64,000 nt of DNA from Glaciimonas soli (GTDB taxonomy: Bacteria; Pseudomonadota; Gammaproteobacteria; Burkholderiales; Burkholderiaceae_D): NCBI RefSeq assembly GCF_009497155.1, contig NZ_WINI01000007.1:69137-133136 (forward strand), in the 5' to 3' direction. How positions within the stretch are numbered: position 1 is the first letter of the stretch; the number at the start of each line of letters is the position of its first letter. The notes below the pieces were generated by a model. It ran no database searches. It was not told where the DNA came from and saw nothing but the letters and a program-made list of their open reading frames with translations. The position numbers and the translations under genes are program-made. Positions 57,702-64,000 of this stretch are shown in pieces.

Positions 57702-59516
57702 TTAATGAAATATCTGTAAATGTTCGACTATCGGTCCCAGTGCTAATGACGGCACATAATTGAGCACACCTACCAGCAGTACGACACCCACCAACAACGC
57801 GACAAATAACGGTCCATGCGTTGGCATCGTGCCCGAGGTGACGGCGATACGCTTCTTAGACGCCAGCGAACCGGCAATCGCCAATACAGCAACGATAGGA
57901 ACAAAACGACCAAACCACATCGCAACCGCCAGGGCAATGTTGTAGAACGGTGTGTTTGCTGATAACCCGGCAAATGCACTGCCGTTATTGTTCGCTGCCG
58001 AAGTAAAGGCATACAGAATTTCGGTAAAACCGTGCGCACCCGGATTAGCAAGACCAGCCAGCCCTGCGGTCGACATCACCGCAATCGCTGTACCGCCCAA
58101 AGCTAACAGTGGCACCGCCAAAATCGCAATCGCTGTCATCTTCATTTCAAACGTTTGAATTTTCTTGCCTAAATATTCCGGCGTACGTCCTATCATCAAA
58201 CCAGCGATAAACACTGACATGATGGCAAATATCAGCATGCCGTAAAGACCGGAACCCACTCCCCCAAATACCACTTCACCCATTTGCATCAATGCCAACG
58301 GCACCATGCCACCGAGCGCAGTAAAGGAGTCATGCATCGCGTTCACTGCACCGCAAGAGGCGGCCGTAGTCACTGCTGCGAACAAGGCTGATGCACTGAT
58401 ACCGAAGCGGGTTTCCTTACCTTCCATATTGCCGCCCGACTGCATCAAGCTGGCCGATTGATCTACACCCAAAGCACTGATACCCGGATGCCCCTGCTGT
58501 TCGGCATACAACACCACTAGCGTCATCGCGACGAAAATCACCGTCATCGCCGCCAATACGGCCCAACCCTGCCGGATATCGCCCACCATAAAACCAAAGG
58601 TGAAACACAGCGCAGCCGGAATCAAAAAGATCGCGATCATCTGGAAGAAGTTAGTCAGCGGTGTTGGATTTTCATATGGATGTGCGGAGTTCGCATTGAA
58701 GAATCCACCACCATTGGTACCAATCATCTTGATCGCTTCTTGCGATGCTACCGGTCCCATCGCCAACGGCTGCGTTGGTGTGGTCAAGGTTTCCATTACT
58801 GGCTCGCCTTTAGCATCTTTCAATGGTTGACCATCGGGGCCGTTTTTAGGCTGTTGATAGGTCAACGATTGCGTCAAGGTCGCATCTTTATAAGAATCGA
58901 AATTCTGGATCACACCTTGCGCCATCAAAAACGTCGCAAAAATCAGAGACAGTGGCAACAACAAGTACACCGTCGAACGGGTCAGATCGCGCCAGAAATT
59001 ACCGACGGATTGTGCTGAATGACGTGAAAAACCCCGAATCAATGCAAACGCTACTGCAATCGCTGTCGCTGCCGACAGGAAGTTCTGCACCGCCAATGCC
59101 AACATCTGTGTCAAGTAGCTCATCGTGCTTTCGCCGCCGTAGCCTTGCCAGTTGGTGTTAGTGATAAAACTCACTGCTGTATTAAAAGAAGAATCAGGAG
59201 ATACGTTTACAAAATGTTGTGGATTCAACGGCAACCAGATTTGGAAGCGCTGTAGCACGTAAACGAACAAAGCACCGACTGTATTGAAAATCAACAAGCC
59301 AATTGCGTAATGCTTCCAGCCCATTTCGCCGTTCTCGGCACCGACTTTAGGAATACCAGCAACGCGATACAAACCGCGCTCAACGCGTGCAAACCAGCCA
59401 AAACCAGGAACCGCGCCATCACCAGCAACGTGTACGATAAATTTACCCAGTGGATAACTCAATGCTAATAGCACCGCCAAAAAGGCGACTAATAGCAGAA
59501 CAGATTGGGTAGTCAT
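57702..59516 (-). CDS. kdpA: Potassium-transporting ATPase subunit A (KdpA)
   Basis: KdpA is the potassium-selective channel-like subunit of the Kdp pump, related to the Trk/Ktr transporters. The 604-residue protein has about ten membrane helices and selectivity-filter-like loops such as [18 protein letters not shown] and [17 protein letters not shown]. The ATG at 59516 has a GGAGG site inside the end of kdpF, so it is translationally linked. Confidence 0.96.
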   Translation of the reverse strand: MTTQSVLLLVAFLAVLLALSYPLGKFIVHVAGDGAVPGFGWFARVERGLYRVAGIPKVGAENGEMGWKHYAIGLLIFNTVGALFVYVLQRFQIWLPLNPQHFVNVSPDSSFNTAVSFITNTNWQGYGGESTMSYLTQMLALAVQNFLSAATAIAVAFALIRGFSRHSAQSVGNFWRDLTRSTVYLLLPLSLIFATFLMAQGVIQNFDSYKDATLTQSLTYQQPKNGPDGQPLKDAKGEPVMETLTTPTQPLAMGPVASQEAIKMIGTNGGGFFNANSAHPYENPTPLTNFFQMIAIFLIPAALCFTFGFMVGDIRQGWAVLAAMTVIFVAMTLVVLYAEQQGHPGISALGVDQSASLMQSGGNMEGKETRFGISASALFAAVTTAASCGAVNAMHDSFTALGGMVPLALMQMGEVVFGGVGSGLYGMLIFAIMSVFIAGLMIGRTPEYLGKKIQTFEMKMTAIAILAVPLLALGGTAIAVMSTAGLAGLANPGAHGFTEILYAFTSAANNNGSAFAGLSANTPFYNIALAVAMWFGRFVPIVAVLAIAGSLASKKRIAVTSGTMPTHGPLFVALLVGVVLLVGVLNYVPSLALGPIVEHLQIFH

Positions 59517-59517
59517 T

Positions 59518-59607
59518 CTAAAAATCCTCCGCGTTCAATAACGCAACAACCAGATAAACCAGCAACGCTACGGTTACCACCGCGCCCAACACATAAAACG
59601 GATTCAT
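59518..59607 (-). CDS. kdpF: Kdp pump small subunit KdpF
   Basis: This 29-codon gene is read directly from the sequence. Its product starts [13 protein letters not shown] and ends in NAEDF, being one hydrophobic helix, as expected of KdpF, which stabilises the Kdp complex in E. coli. A GAGGAG site lies upstream, inside the end of the preceding small ORF. The ATG overlaps that ORF's stop, and its own stop ends one base from the kdpA ATG. Confidence 0.9.
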   Translation of the reverse strand: MNPFYVLGAVVTVALLVYLVVALLNAEDF

Positions 59608-59708
59608 TTCCGCTCCTCTAACTTTTTACAACCAACCACCAAACCCCAGGTCAAAGCCAAAAATACAGCGATGCCTCCGATGAAAATTGCATCCATTAGC
59701 AAGTCCAT
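59604..59708 (-). CDS. 34-residue membrane peptide encoded ahead of kdpF
   Basis: The ORF starts ATG at 59708 with GGAG seven bases upstream, and its TGA overlaps the kdpF ATG (ATGA). The product starts MDLLMDAIFIGGIAVFLA, continues as one hydrophobic helix (TWGLVVG), and ends in a charged CKKLEERK tail. Similar tiny peptides ahead of kdpF occur in other proteobacteria and are sometimes mislabelled as ABC transporter ATPases; their function is unknown. Overlap with kdpF and a good ribosome-binding site argue that it is translated. Confidence 0.7.
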   Translation of the reverse strand: MDLLMDAIFIGGIAVFLALTWGLVVGCKKLEERK

Positions 59709-59915
59709 TGCGATCTCCACGTTACACAAATTGAATAATTCCAACTGTGCAATGTTATCGAGAGCGTTCTAAAAATGGTGTAAAGAGATGGGGATGGGGT
59801 GTAAACAAAGTGTAAAAATGAAGATTGGCATTTATCCAATATTTGCCGAAAAGACACGGATTTTGATGCGCAAACGCGGTACACTTTCGTACTTCGACAG
59901 CCACCGCTACCATCT

Positions 59916-62111
59916 ATGCACTACGCCCTAGACCTGCGCACGTTCATTTATAGCCATTATTTCTATACCGGGCTACGCATTGCAGTCGGCGTCGTTGGGT
60001 TGACCATGCTGGTGCTTCCCTACACGGATTTAACGACAGCGATGACCATTTGTATCGGTGCGCTGTCGACCAGTTTTATGGATTTGCCAAGTCCGCTACG
60101 ACATAAGTTCAATGAAATGTTCGCTAGCGTGTTGCTATGCACTATCGTTACGTTGATCGTCAGCCTGTGTGCACCGTTTCATTTGCTGCTATCCGCTGTG
60201 TTGGTGCTGGTGACTTTTTTAGCCTGCATGATGCTGGTGTATGGAAAAAAAGCGATGCCTTTGCAGTTTTCGGCACTTTTTGCGATGGTGTTGTCGATGG
60301 AAAATGCGGTATCGGTATCGCAGGCGTTTTTCCATACCGGATTTTTCCTGGTCGGCGGTTTGGTTTATCTGGCTTATTCGATGACGGTGTCGTGGTTTTT
60401 GCGCCATCGGGTCAAACAACAAATATTGGCGGAAGCGTTGTTTGAGCTGGCACGTTATATTGATATCAAGGCTGATTTTTACGATATCCATGTTGACTTG
60501 AATAGCCAGTTTAATCGGCTGGTACGTCAGCAAATCATCTTAGCGGAAAAACAGCAAGCATCGCGCGACCTGGTATTGCGAGATGTCCAGACTGAACAAG
60601 ACAAGATTTTGCTGCAAGTGCATTTTGTGATGTTCGATCTGTATGAGCATATCTTGTCGACACAAACCGAATACGCTCTGCTACGTCATCATTTTGCCGA
60701 TGCTGACGTGCTGATCTATTTGCGCGATTTGATCAACAAGATGGCCAAGGATATTGAAACCATTGCGTATGCCATTACTCGTAAGCGTCCGGCATTTACC
60801 ACCATCAGTTACAAAGCAGAATTGCGCTCACTTGAAATCGAAATGCAGCAATTACAGCAAGATGGATTAGCGGGAAAAATGGCGGATGAAACATTAGATA
60901 TAGTCCGCGTAGCCTATAGCAAAGTCCGCGACACCCTCGACATTATCGACAAACTGCATCTGGCGACGCAAGGCGTGCAGAGCGACATGCCTAAAATGCT
61001 AGGGGCGGATATGACACCGTTCCTGACGCAACAAAAATATCGGCTGGGCGTATTGATTCAAAATTTGCGCTGGGAATCGCCGGTCTTTCGTTTTGCCTTG
61101 CGTGCTGCGCTGGCCATCATGCTGGGCTTGCTTATCGCGGATCATTTACCGTACGCATCGCATGGTTACTGGGTCGTATTGACGATTGCGATTATCCTTA
61201 AACCGAGTTTCAGCCAAACCAAACAACGCCGTGTCGATCGTCTGATTGGTACCTTGATCGGTTGCGTAGCGACCGCGTTAATTCTGCAATTTGTGCATGA
61301 ACCCATCGCCCTGCTTGGTTTGTTATTTGTCGCAACGGTGGCAGCACCGGCGTTTATTTACATCAAATATCGTTACACCGCGATTGCGGCCAGTATCCAA
61401 ATTTTATTGCAGATTAATTTAGTGATACCGAGCAGTAGTGCTGTAATTGGCGAGCGCCTGCTTGACACAATGATAGGCGCAGCCATCGCAACCGCTTGCA
61501 GCTTTGTGCTACCGAGCTGGGAATATCGCACCTTGCCACAGCTGATTCGCCGCACGCTGCAAAGTAATCAAGGCTTTCTAAAAGCAGGCAATGCCATGTT
61601 GCGCGGCGAAACCCCGGACGATTTTATTTATCGCGTCAACCGCAAACGCTTCCTCGACAGTATTGCCGATTTAATCGGCACGCTGGTACGGATGCTCGAT
61701 GAACCCGTCAGTAAGCAACGTGCAGTAGAAGAATTGAATCAATTAATCGTCCAAAATTATTTGGTGATGGCGCATATGGCGGGGCTGCGCTTGCTGTTGC
61801 GCCGTTATGATTTGGATGTTCCGCAGGCAGTAATTAATGCGCAAATAGAACAAGCGACTTCATATGTTTGCGCATCATTGAAACAAGCAGAACATGCGTT
61901 AATGCGTAAGACAGCTTCCGCATCAACTTCGACTACTCCATCGACAATAACGCCGGAGCCAACAAACACGATGATGAATCCAGCGACAGAGGAATGCGTC
62001 GCCTGGTCAGGATGGTGGCCATTACAACGACGTATCGCTCAACTTTATCTCGATGCCGACAAGATAGTAGTACGCAGCGCTGAAATCGGACGCATTTTGC
62101 ACACTCCATAA
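59916..62111 (+). CDS. FUSC-family inner-membrane protein (YccS/aromatic-acid-exporter-like)
   Basis: The 731-residue protein has two clusters of membrane helices (about 20-165 and 385-545), with a cytoplasmic domain between them and another at the C-terminus, the layout of FUSC proteins such as YccS and aromatic-acid efflux pumps. The second cluster includes SPVFRFALRAALAIMLGLLIAD and YWVVLTIAIILKPSFSQTKQR, a strong FUSC signature. No periplasmic adaptor gene is next to it. It is divergent from the kdp operon. Confidence 0.88.
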   Translation: MHYALDLRTFIYSHYFYTGLRIAVGVVGLTMLVLPYTDLTTAMTICIGALSTSFMDLPSPLRHKFNEMFASVLLCTIVTLIVSLCAPFHLLLSAVLVLVTFLACMMLVYGKKAMPLQFSALFAMVLSMENAVSVSQAFFHTGFFLVGGLVYLAYSMTVSWFLRHRVKQQILAEALFELARYIDIKADFYDIHVDLNSQFNRLVRQQIILAEKQQASRDLVLRDVQTEQDKILLQVHFVMFDLYEHILSTQTEYALLRHHFADADVLIYLRDLINKMAKDIETIAYAITRKRPAFTTISYKAELRSLEIEMQQLQQDGLAGKMADETLDIVRVAYSKVRDTLDIIDKLHLATQGVQSDMPKMLGADMTPFLTQQKYRLGVLIQNLRWESPVFRFALRAALAIMLGLLIADHLPYASHGYWVVLTIAIILKPSFSQTKQRRVDRLIGTLIGCVATALILQFVHEPIALLGLLFVATVAAPAFIYIKYRYTAIAASIQILLQINLVIPSSSAVIGERLLDTMIGAAIATACSFVLPSWEYRTLPQLIRRTLQSNQGFLKAGNAMLRGETPDDFIYRVNRKRFLDSIADLIGTLVRMLDEPVSKQRAVEELNQLIVQNYLVMAHMAGLRLLLRRYDLDVPQAVINAQIEQATSYVCASLKQAEHALMRKTASASTSTTPSTITPEPTNTMMNPATEECVAWSGWWPLQRRIAQLYLDADKIVVRSAEIGRILHTP

Positions 62112-62138
62112 TAGTTAACAACGATTTTTTACAACATC

Positions 62139-62176
62139 AAAAGCCTGATTTGATTTTCTTCAAATCGGGCTTTTTT
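62139..62176 (+). terminator. Rho-independent terminator after the FUSC gene
   Basis: AAAAGCCTGATTTGA pairs with TCAAATCGGGCTTTT around TTTTCT, with one weak pair, followed by a T run. It is 28 bp past the stop. Confidence 0.85.
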
Positions 62177-62509
62177 GTTAAATCAAACTTCCCGTCTCCT
62201 AGAGATATTTTCGATCTCACATTTCATTAATTTAACATTCACATTTACAAAAAAATGTGGTGATATTTACGTGCGAAGTTAATTGATACCAAGCAATTTT
62301 TATGTTTCCATATGGAACTATATAGGGTGCGATTTTTTATCGTTGTTAGATGTACTGCCATAACTATTCAGATGAGTTTGCCGTTATCTATGCAATGCAA
62401 CATAGAGCTGCAAGTAATCAAGTAGCCAAGCAATACATTTACAGAGCTATAAATTCTGCATCCCTGTACATCTGAGAGTTTTCCTCTCATGTCACTTTGG
62501 AGAGCAAGC
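62177..62509. other. A+T-rich intergenic region before the fimbrin-like gene
   Basis: About 330 bp with no supported gene. It contains the palindrome TTCCATATGGAA (62306-62317) and a small hairpin TGAGAG-TTTTC-CTCTCA (62473-62489) just upstream of the ribosome-binding site. These may be regulatory. Confidence 0.5.
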
Positions 62510-62914
62510 ATGAAACTAATCGCACGTACTATCATTGCCACGGCATTTATTGCAACGACATCCATTGCCTTTGCCGCTTCAGCGCCCGGTGGAACTATTC
62601 ATTTTAGCGGCCGCATTGTTGAGTCTCCATGTACTTTCGATACTGCTGCGACAGAACAATCAGCTAATACTATCAATGCCAACTGCCCTCGCCCAGCCGC
62701 TTTCGACATATCTTTTAATAACGCGAAAAACGCTGCTGGACCAGCTTTGTCGAATGTCACTCTAACGCAAGGTGGCAAAGCACTTTCAAAAGACCAGATG
62801 CAGCGCGTCAACCTGCAATTTTCAGGTCAAAAATCGTTAAACGTTATTGCCAATGGTGAGAAAAACTCTTCCGGGAAAACTGATCCGGTAGTGATGACTG
62901 TAACTTATCTCTAA
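62510..62914 (+). CDS. Fimbrial-adhesin-like secreted protein
   Basis: The 134-residue product has a signal peptide ending SIAFA (residue 22). A type 1 fimbrin-like start follows (GGTIHFSGRIVESPCTF), with Cys41 and Cys59 at the places where fimbrins form a disulfide. It is shorter than most fimbrins (about 160-180), and no chaperone or usher gene lies in this window. The ATG at 62510 has a GGAGAGC site. It may be an orphan pilin-like protein. Confidence 0.75.
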   Translation: MKLIARTIIATAFIATTSIAFAASAPGGTIHFSGRIVESPCTFDTAATEQSANTINANCPRPAAFDISFNNAKNAAGPALSNVTLTQGGKALSKDQMQRVNLQFSGQKSLNVIANGEKNSSGKTDPVVMTVTYL

Positions 62915-63016
62915 CCGTAGGATGGGTGCGTAACGATATCCGTCATTTACAGGAACAAACGCCAACGAGTATCGCTACGCTCGTCCCTCTACTTTATGCA
63001 ACCGCCGGATCCAAAT

Positions 63017-63046
63017 AAAAAAGCCCGCATTTAAGCGGGCTTTTTT
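63017..63046. terminator. Bidirectional terminator between fimbrin-like gene and guaA
   Basis: AAAAAAGCCCGC pairs with GCGGGCTTTTTT around ATTTAA. It serves the convergent genes on both sides. Confidence 0.9.
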
Positions 63047-63088
63047 GGACGTTCTACTTTTGCATGCTAGCTAATGCTAGACATCAAA

Positions 63089-64000
63089 TCATTCCCACTC
63101 AATCGTCGCAGGTGGCTTCCCAGAAATATCGTACACCACACGATTAATCCCGCGCACTTCGTTGATGATGCGATTCGACACGCGGCCCAACAGTTCGTGC
63201 GGCAAATGCGCCCAATGTGCTGTCATGAAGTCCTGCGTTTGTACTGCACGCAATGCAACTACGTATTCATATGTACGACCATCCCCCATCACGCCAACGG
63301 ATTTGACTGGCAAGAATACGGCGAATGCCTGGCTGGTTTTGTCGTACCATGATCGTGGTTCTTCACCACCATTTTCTTCTATGGTGCTACGCAATTCTTC
63401 GATAAAAATCGCATCGGCGCGTCGCAGTAAATCTGCAAATTCTTTTTTCACTTCACCCAAAATACGTACGCCCAAACCTGGGCCTGGGAACGGATGGCGA
63501 TACACCATGGAATGTGGCAGGCCAAGCGCTACACCGAGCTTGCGAACCTCGTCTTTAAATAATTCGCGTAGAGGTTCCAACAATTTCAGATTCAATGTTT
63601 CCGGCAAGCCGCCGACGTTGTGATGGCTCTTAATAGTGTGCGCGCCTTTTTTACCTTTTCCAGCGCTTTCGATCACGTCAGGGTAAATCGTGCCTTGTGC
63701 TAACCACTTCGCATTTTTCAGTTTGGCAGATTCAACCTGGAAAACTTCGACGAATTCGCGACCAATAATTTTACGTTTGGCTTCTGGATCGGTGACACCC
63801 GCCAGATGCCCCATGAACTGTGCAGTGGCGTCGACGTGAATCACCTTGACGCCGAGGTTTTGGGCAAACATCTCCATCACCATTTTGCCTTCGTCCAGAC
63901 GCAGCAAACCGTGATCGACAAATACGCAAGTGAGTTTATCGCCAATTGCACGGTGAATTAAGGCTGCCGCAACGCTGCTGTCGACACCGCCGGACAAGCC
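63089..64000 (-). CDS. guaA: GMP synthase, C-terminal part (5' end outside window)
   Basis: GuaA makes GMP from XMP using glutamine and ATP. The visible 303 residues cover the ATP pyrophosphatase and dimerisation domains: the PP-loop SGGVDSS lies at the window edge, then VFVDHGLLR, a substrate loop TIYPDVIES, and the end ...[17 protein letters not shown], the expected GuaA C-terminus. The glutaminase half lies outside. It converges on the fimbrin-like gene with a terminator between. Confidence 0.96.
   Translation of the reverse strand, partial: GLSGGVDSSVAAALIHRAIGDKLTCVFVDHGLLRLDEGKMVMEMFAQNLGVKVIHVDATAQFMGHLAGVTDPEAKRKIIGREFVEVFQVESAKLKNAKWLAQGTIYPDVIESAGKGKKGAHTIKSHHNVGGLPETLNLKLLEPLRELFKDEVRKLGVALGLPHSMVYRHPFPGPGLGVRILGEVKKEFADLLRRADAIFIEELRSTIEENGGEEPRSWYDKTSQAFAVFLPVKSVGVMGDGRTYEYVVALRAVQTQDFMTAHWAHLPHELLGRVSNRIINEVRGINRVVYDISGKPPATIEWE

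Noticed and set aside
1-64000. CRISPR array, rRNA, prophage, integrase or transposase
   Set aside because: No regularly spaced repeats, ribosomal RNA sequence, phage genes or transposase motifs were seen on either strand.

Overview
The window looks like a chromosome segment of a betaproteobacterium, most likely order Burkholderiales and probably family Oxalobacteraceae. This placement is inferred from gene order and protein sequence by eye, not from a search. The supporting blocks are tig-clpP-clpX-lon-hupB-ppiD, rpsF-priB-rpsR-rplI-dnaB, hpnCDE, an imuA-imuB-dnaE2 cassette and a full kdp locus. Base composition is moderate in the housekeeping blocks and visibly more G+C-rich at about 25.8-28.2 kb and 31-36.3 kb.

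Layout. 1-9 kb (minus strand): the protein quality-control block, with trigger factor, ClpP, ClpX, Lon, HU-beta, tRNA-Asp and the chaperone PpiD (cut by the window edge). 9.3-14.6 kb (minus): CreA-like protein, tRNA-Leu and a membrane-fusion protein/RND pump pair. 14.7-17.8 kb (plus): hpnC, hpnD and hpnE, which make squalene from farnesyl diphosphate; no squalene-hopene cyclase is present here. 18-30.8 kb: a mosaic accessory stretch of mostly single genes (lipocalin-like protein, YciH, GFA protein, P-loop kinase, DHFR-like reductase, cytochrome c, a 698-residue protein with a degenerate Nudix-like domain, an NrtR-type helix-turn-helix remnant, a tautomerase, a DUF1254 protein with an outer-membrane protein, an isochorismatase-like hydrolase, an alcohol dehydrogenase-like reductase and an acetyltransferase). 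31-36.3 kb: an SOS-controlled translesion cassette behind a perfect LexA box. 36.5-42.2 kb: small membrane protein, acetyltransferase, phosphate transporter with its DUF47 partner, then dnaB and the rpsF ribosomal operon. 42.4-50 kb: lexA behind two LexA boxes, trmJ, suhB, a VOC protein, rhlE flanked by related inverted repeats, a flavoprotein and an IclR regulator. 50-59.7 kb (minus): the potassium system, with a 34-codon membrane ORF and kdpF (both very short), kdpA, kdpB, kdpC, a TorF-type porin, kdpD and kdpE. 59.9-64 kb: FUSC-family membrane protein, a lone fimbrin-like secreted protein and the 3' part of guaA.

How the parts fit. LexA and its likely target imuA-imuB-dnaE2 are both here, so the SOS-mutagenesis switch and its effector are within 12 kb. 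KdpD/KdpE should sense potassium limitation and activate kdpFABC. Several overlaps point to translational coupling: small ORF/kdpF, kdpD/kdpE, the fusion-protein/RND pair, imuA/imuB and hpnD/hpnE. The best candidate for something undescribed is the 698-residue protein at 22.2-24.3 kb with the NrtR-like winged-helix remnant beside it. The next best are the tiny ORF ahead of kdpF and the porin embedded between kdpC and kdpD.
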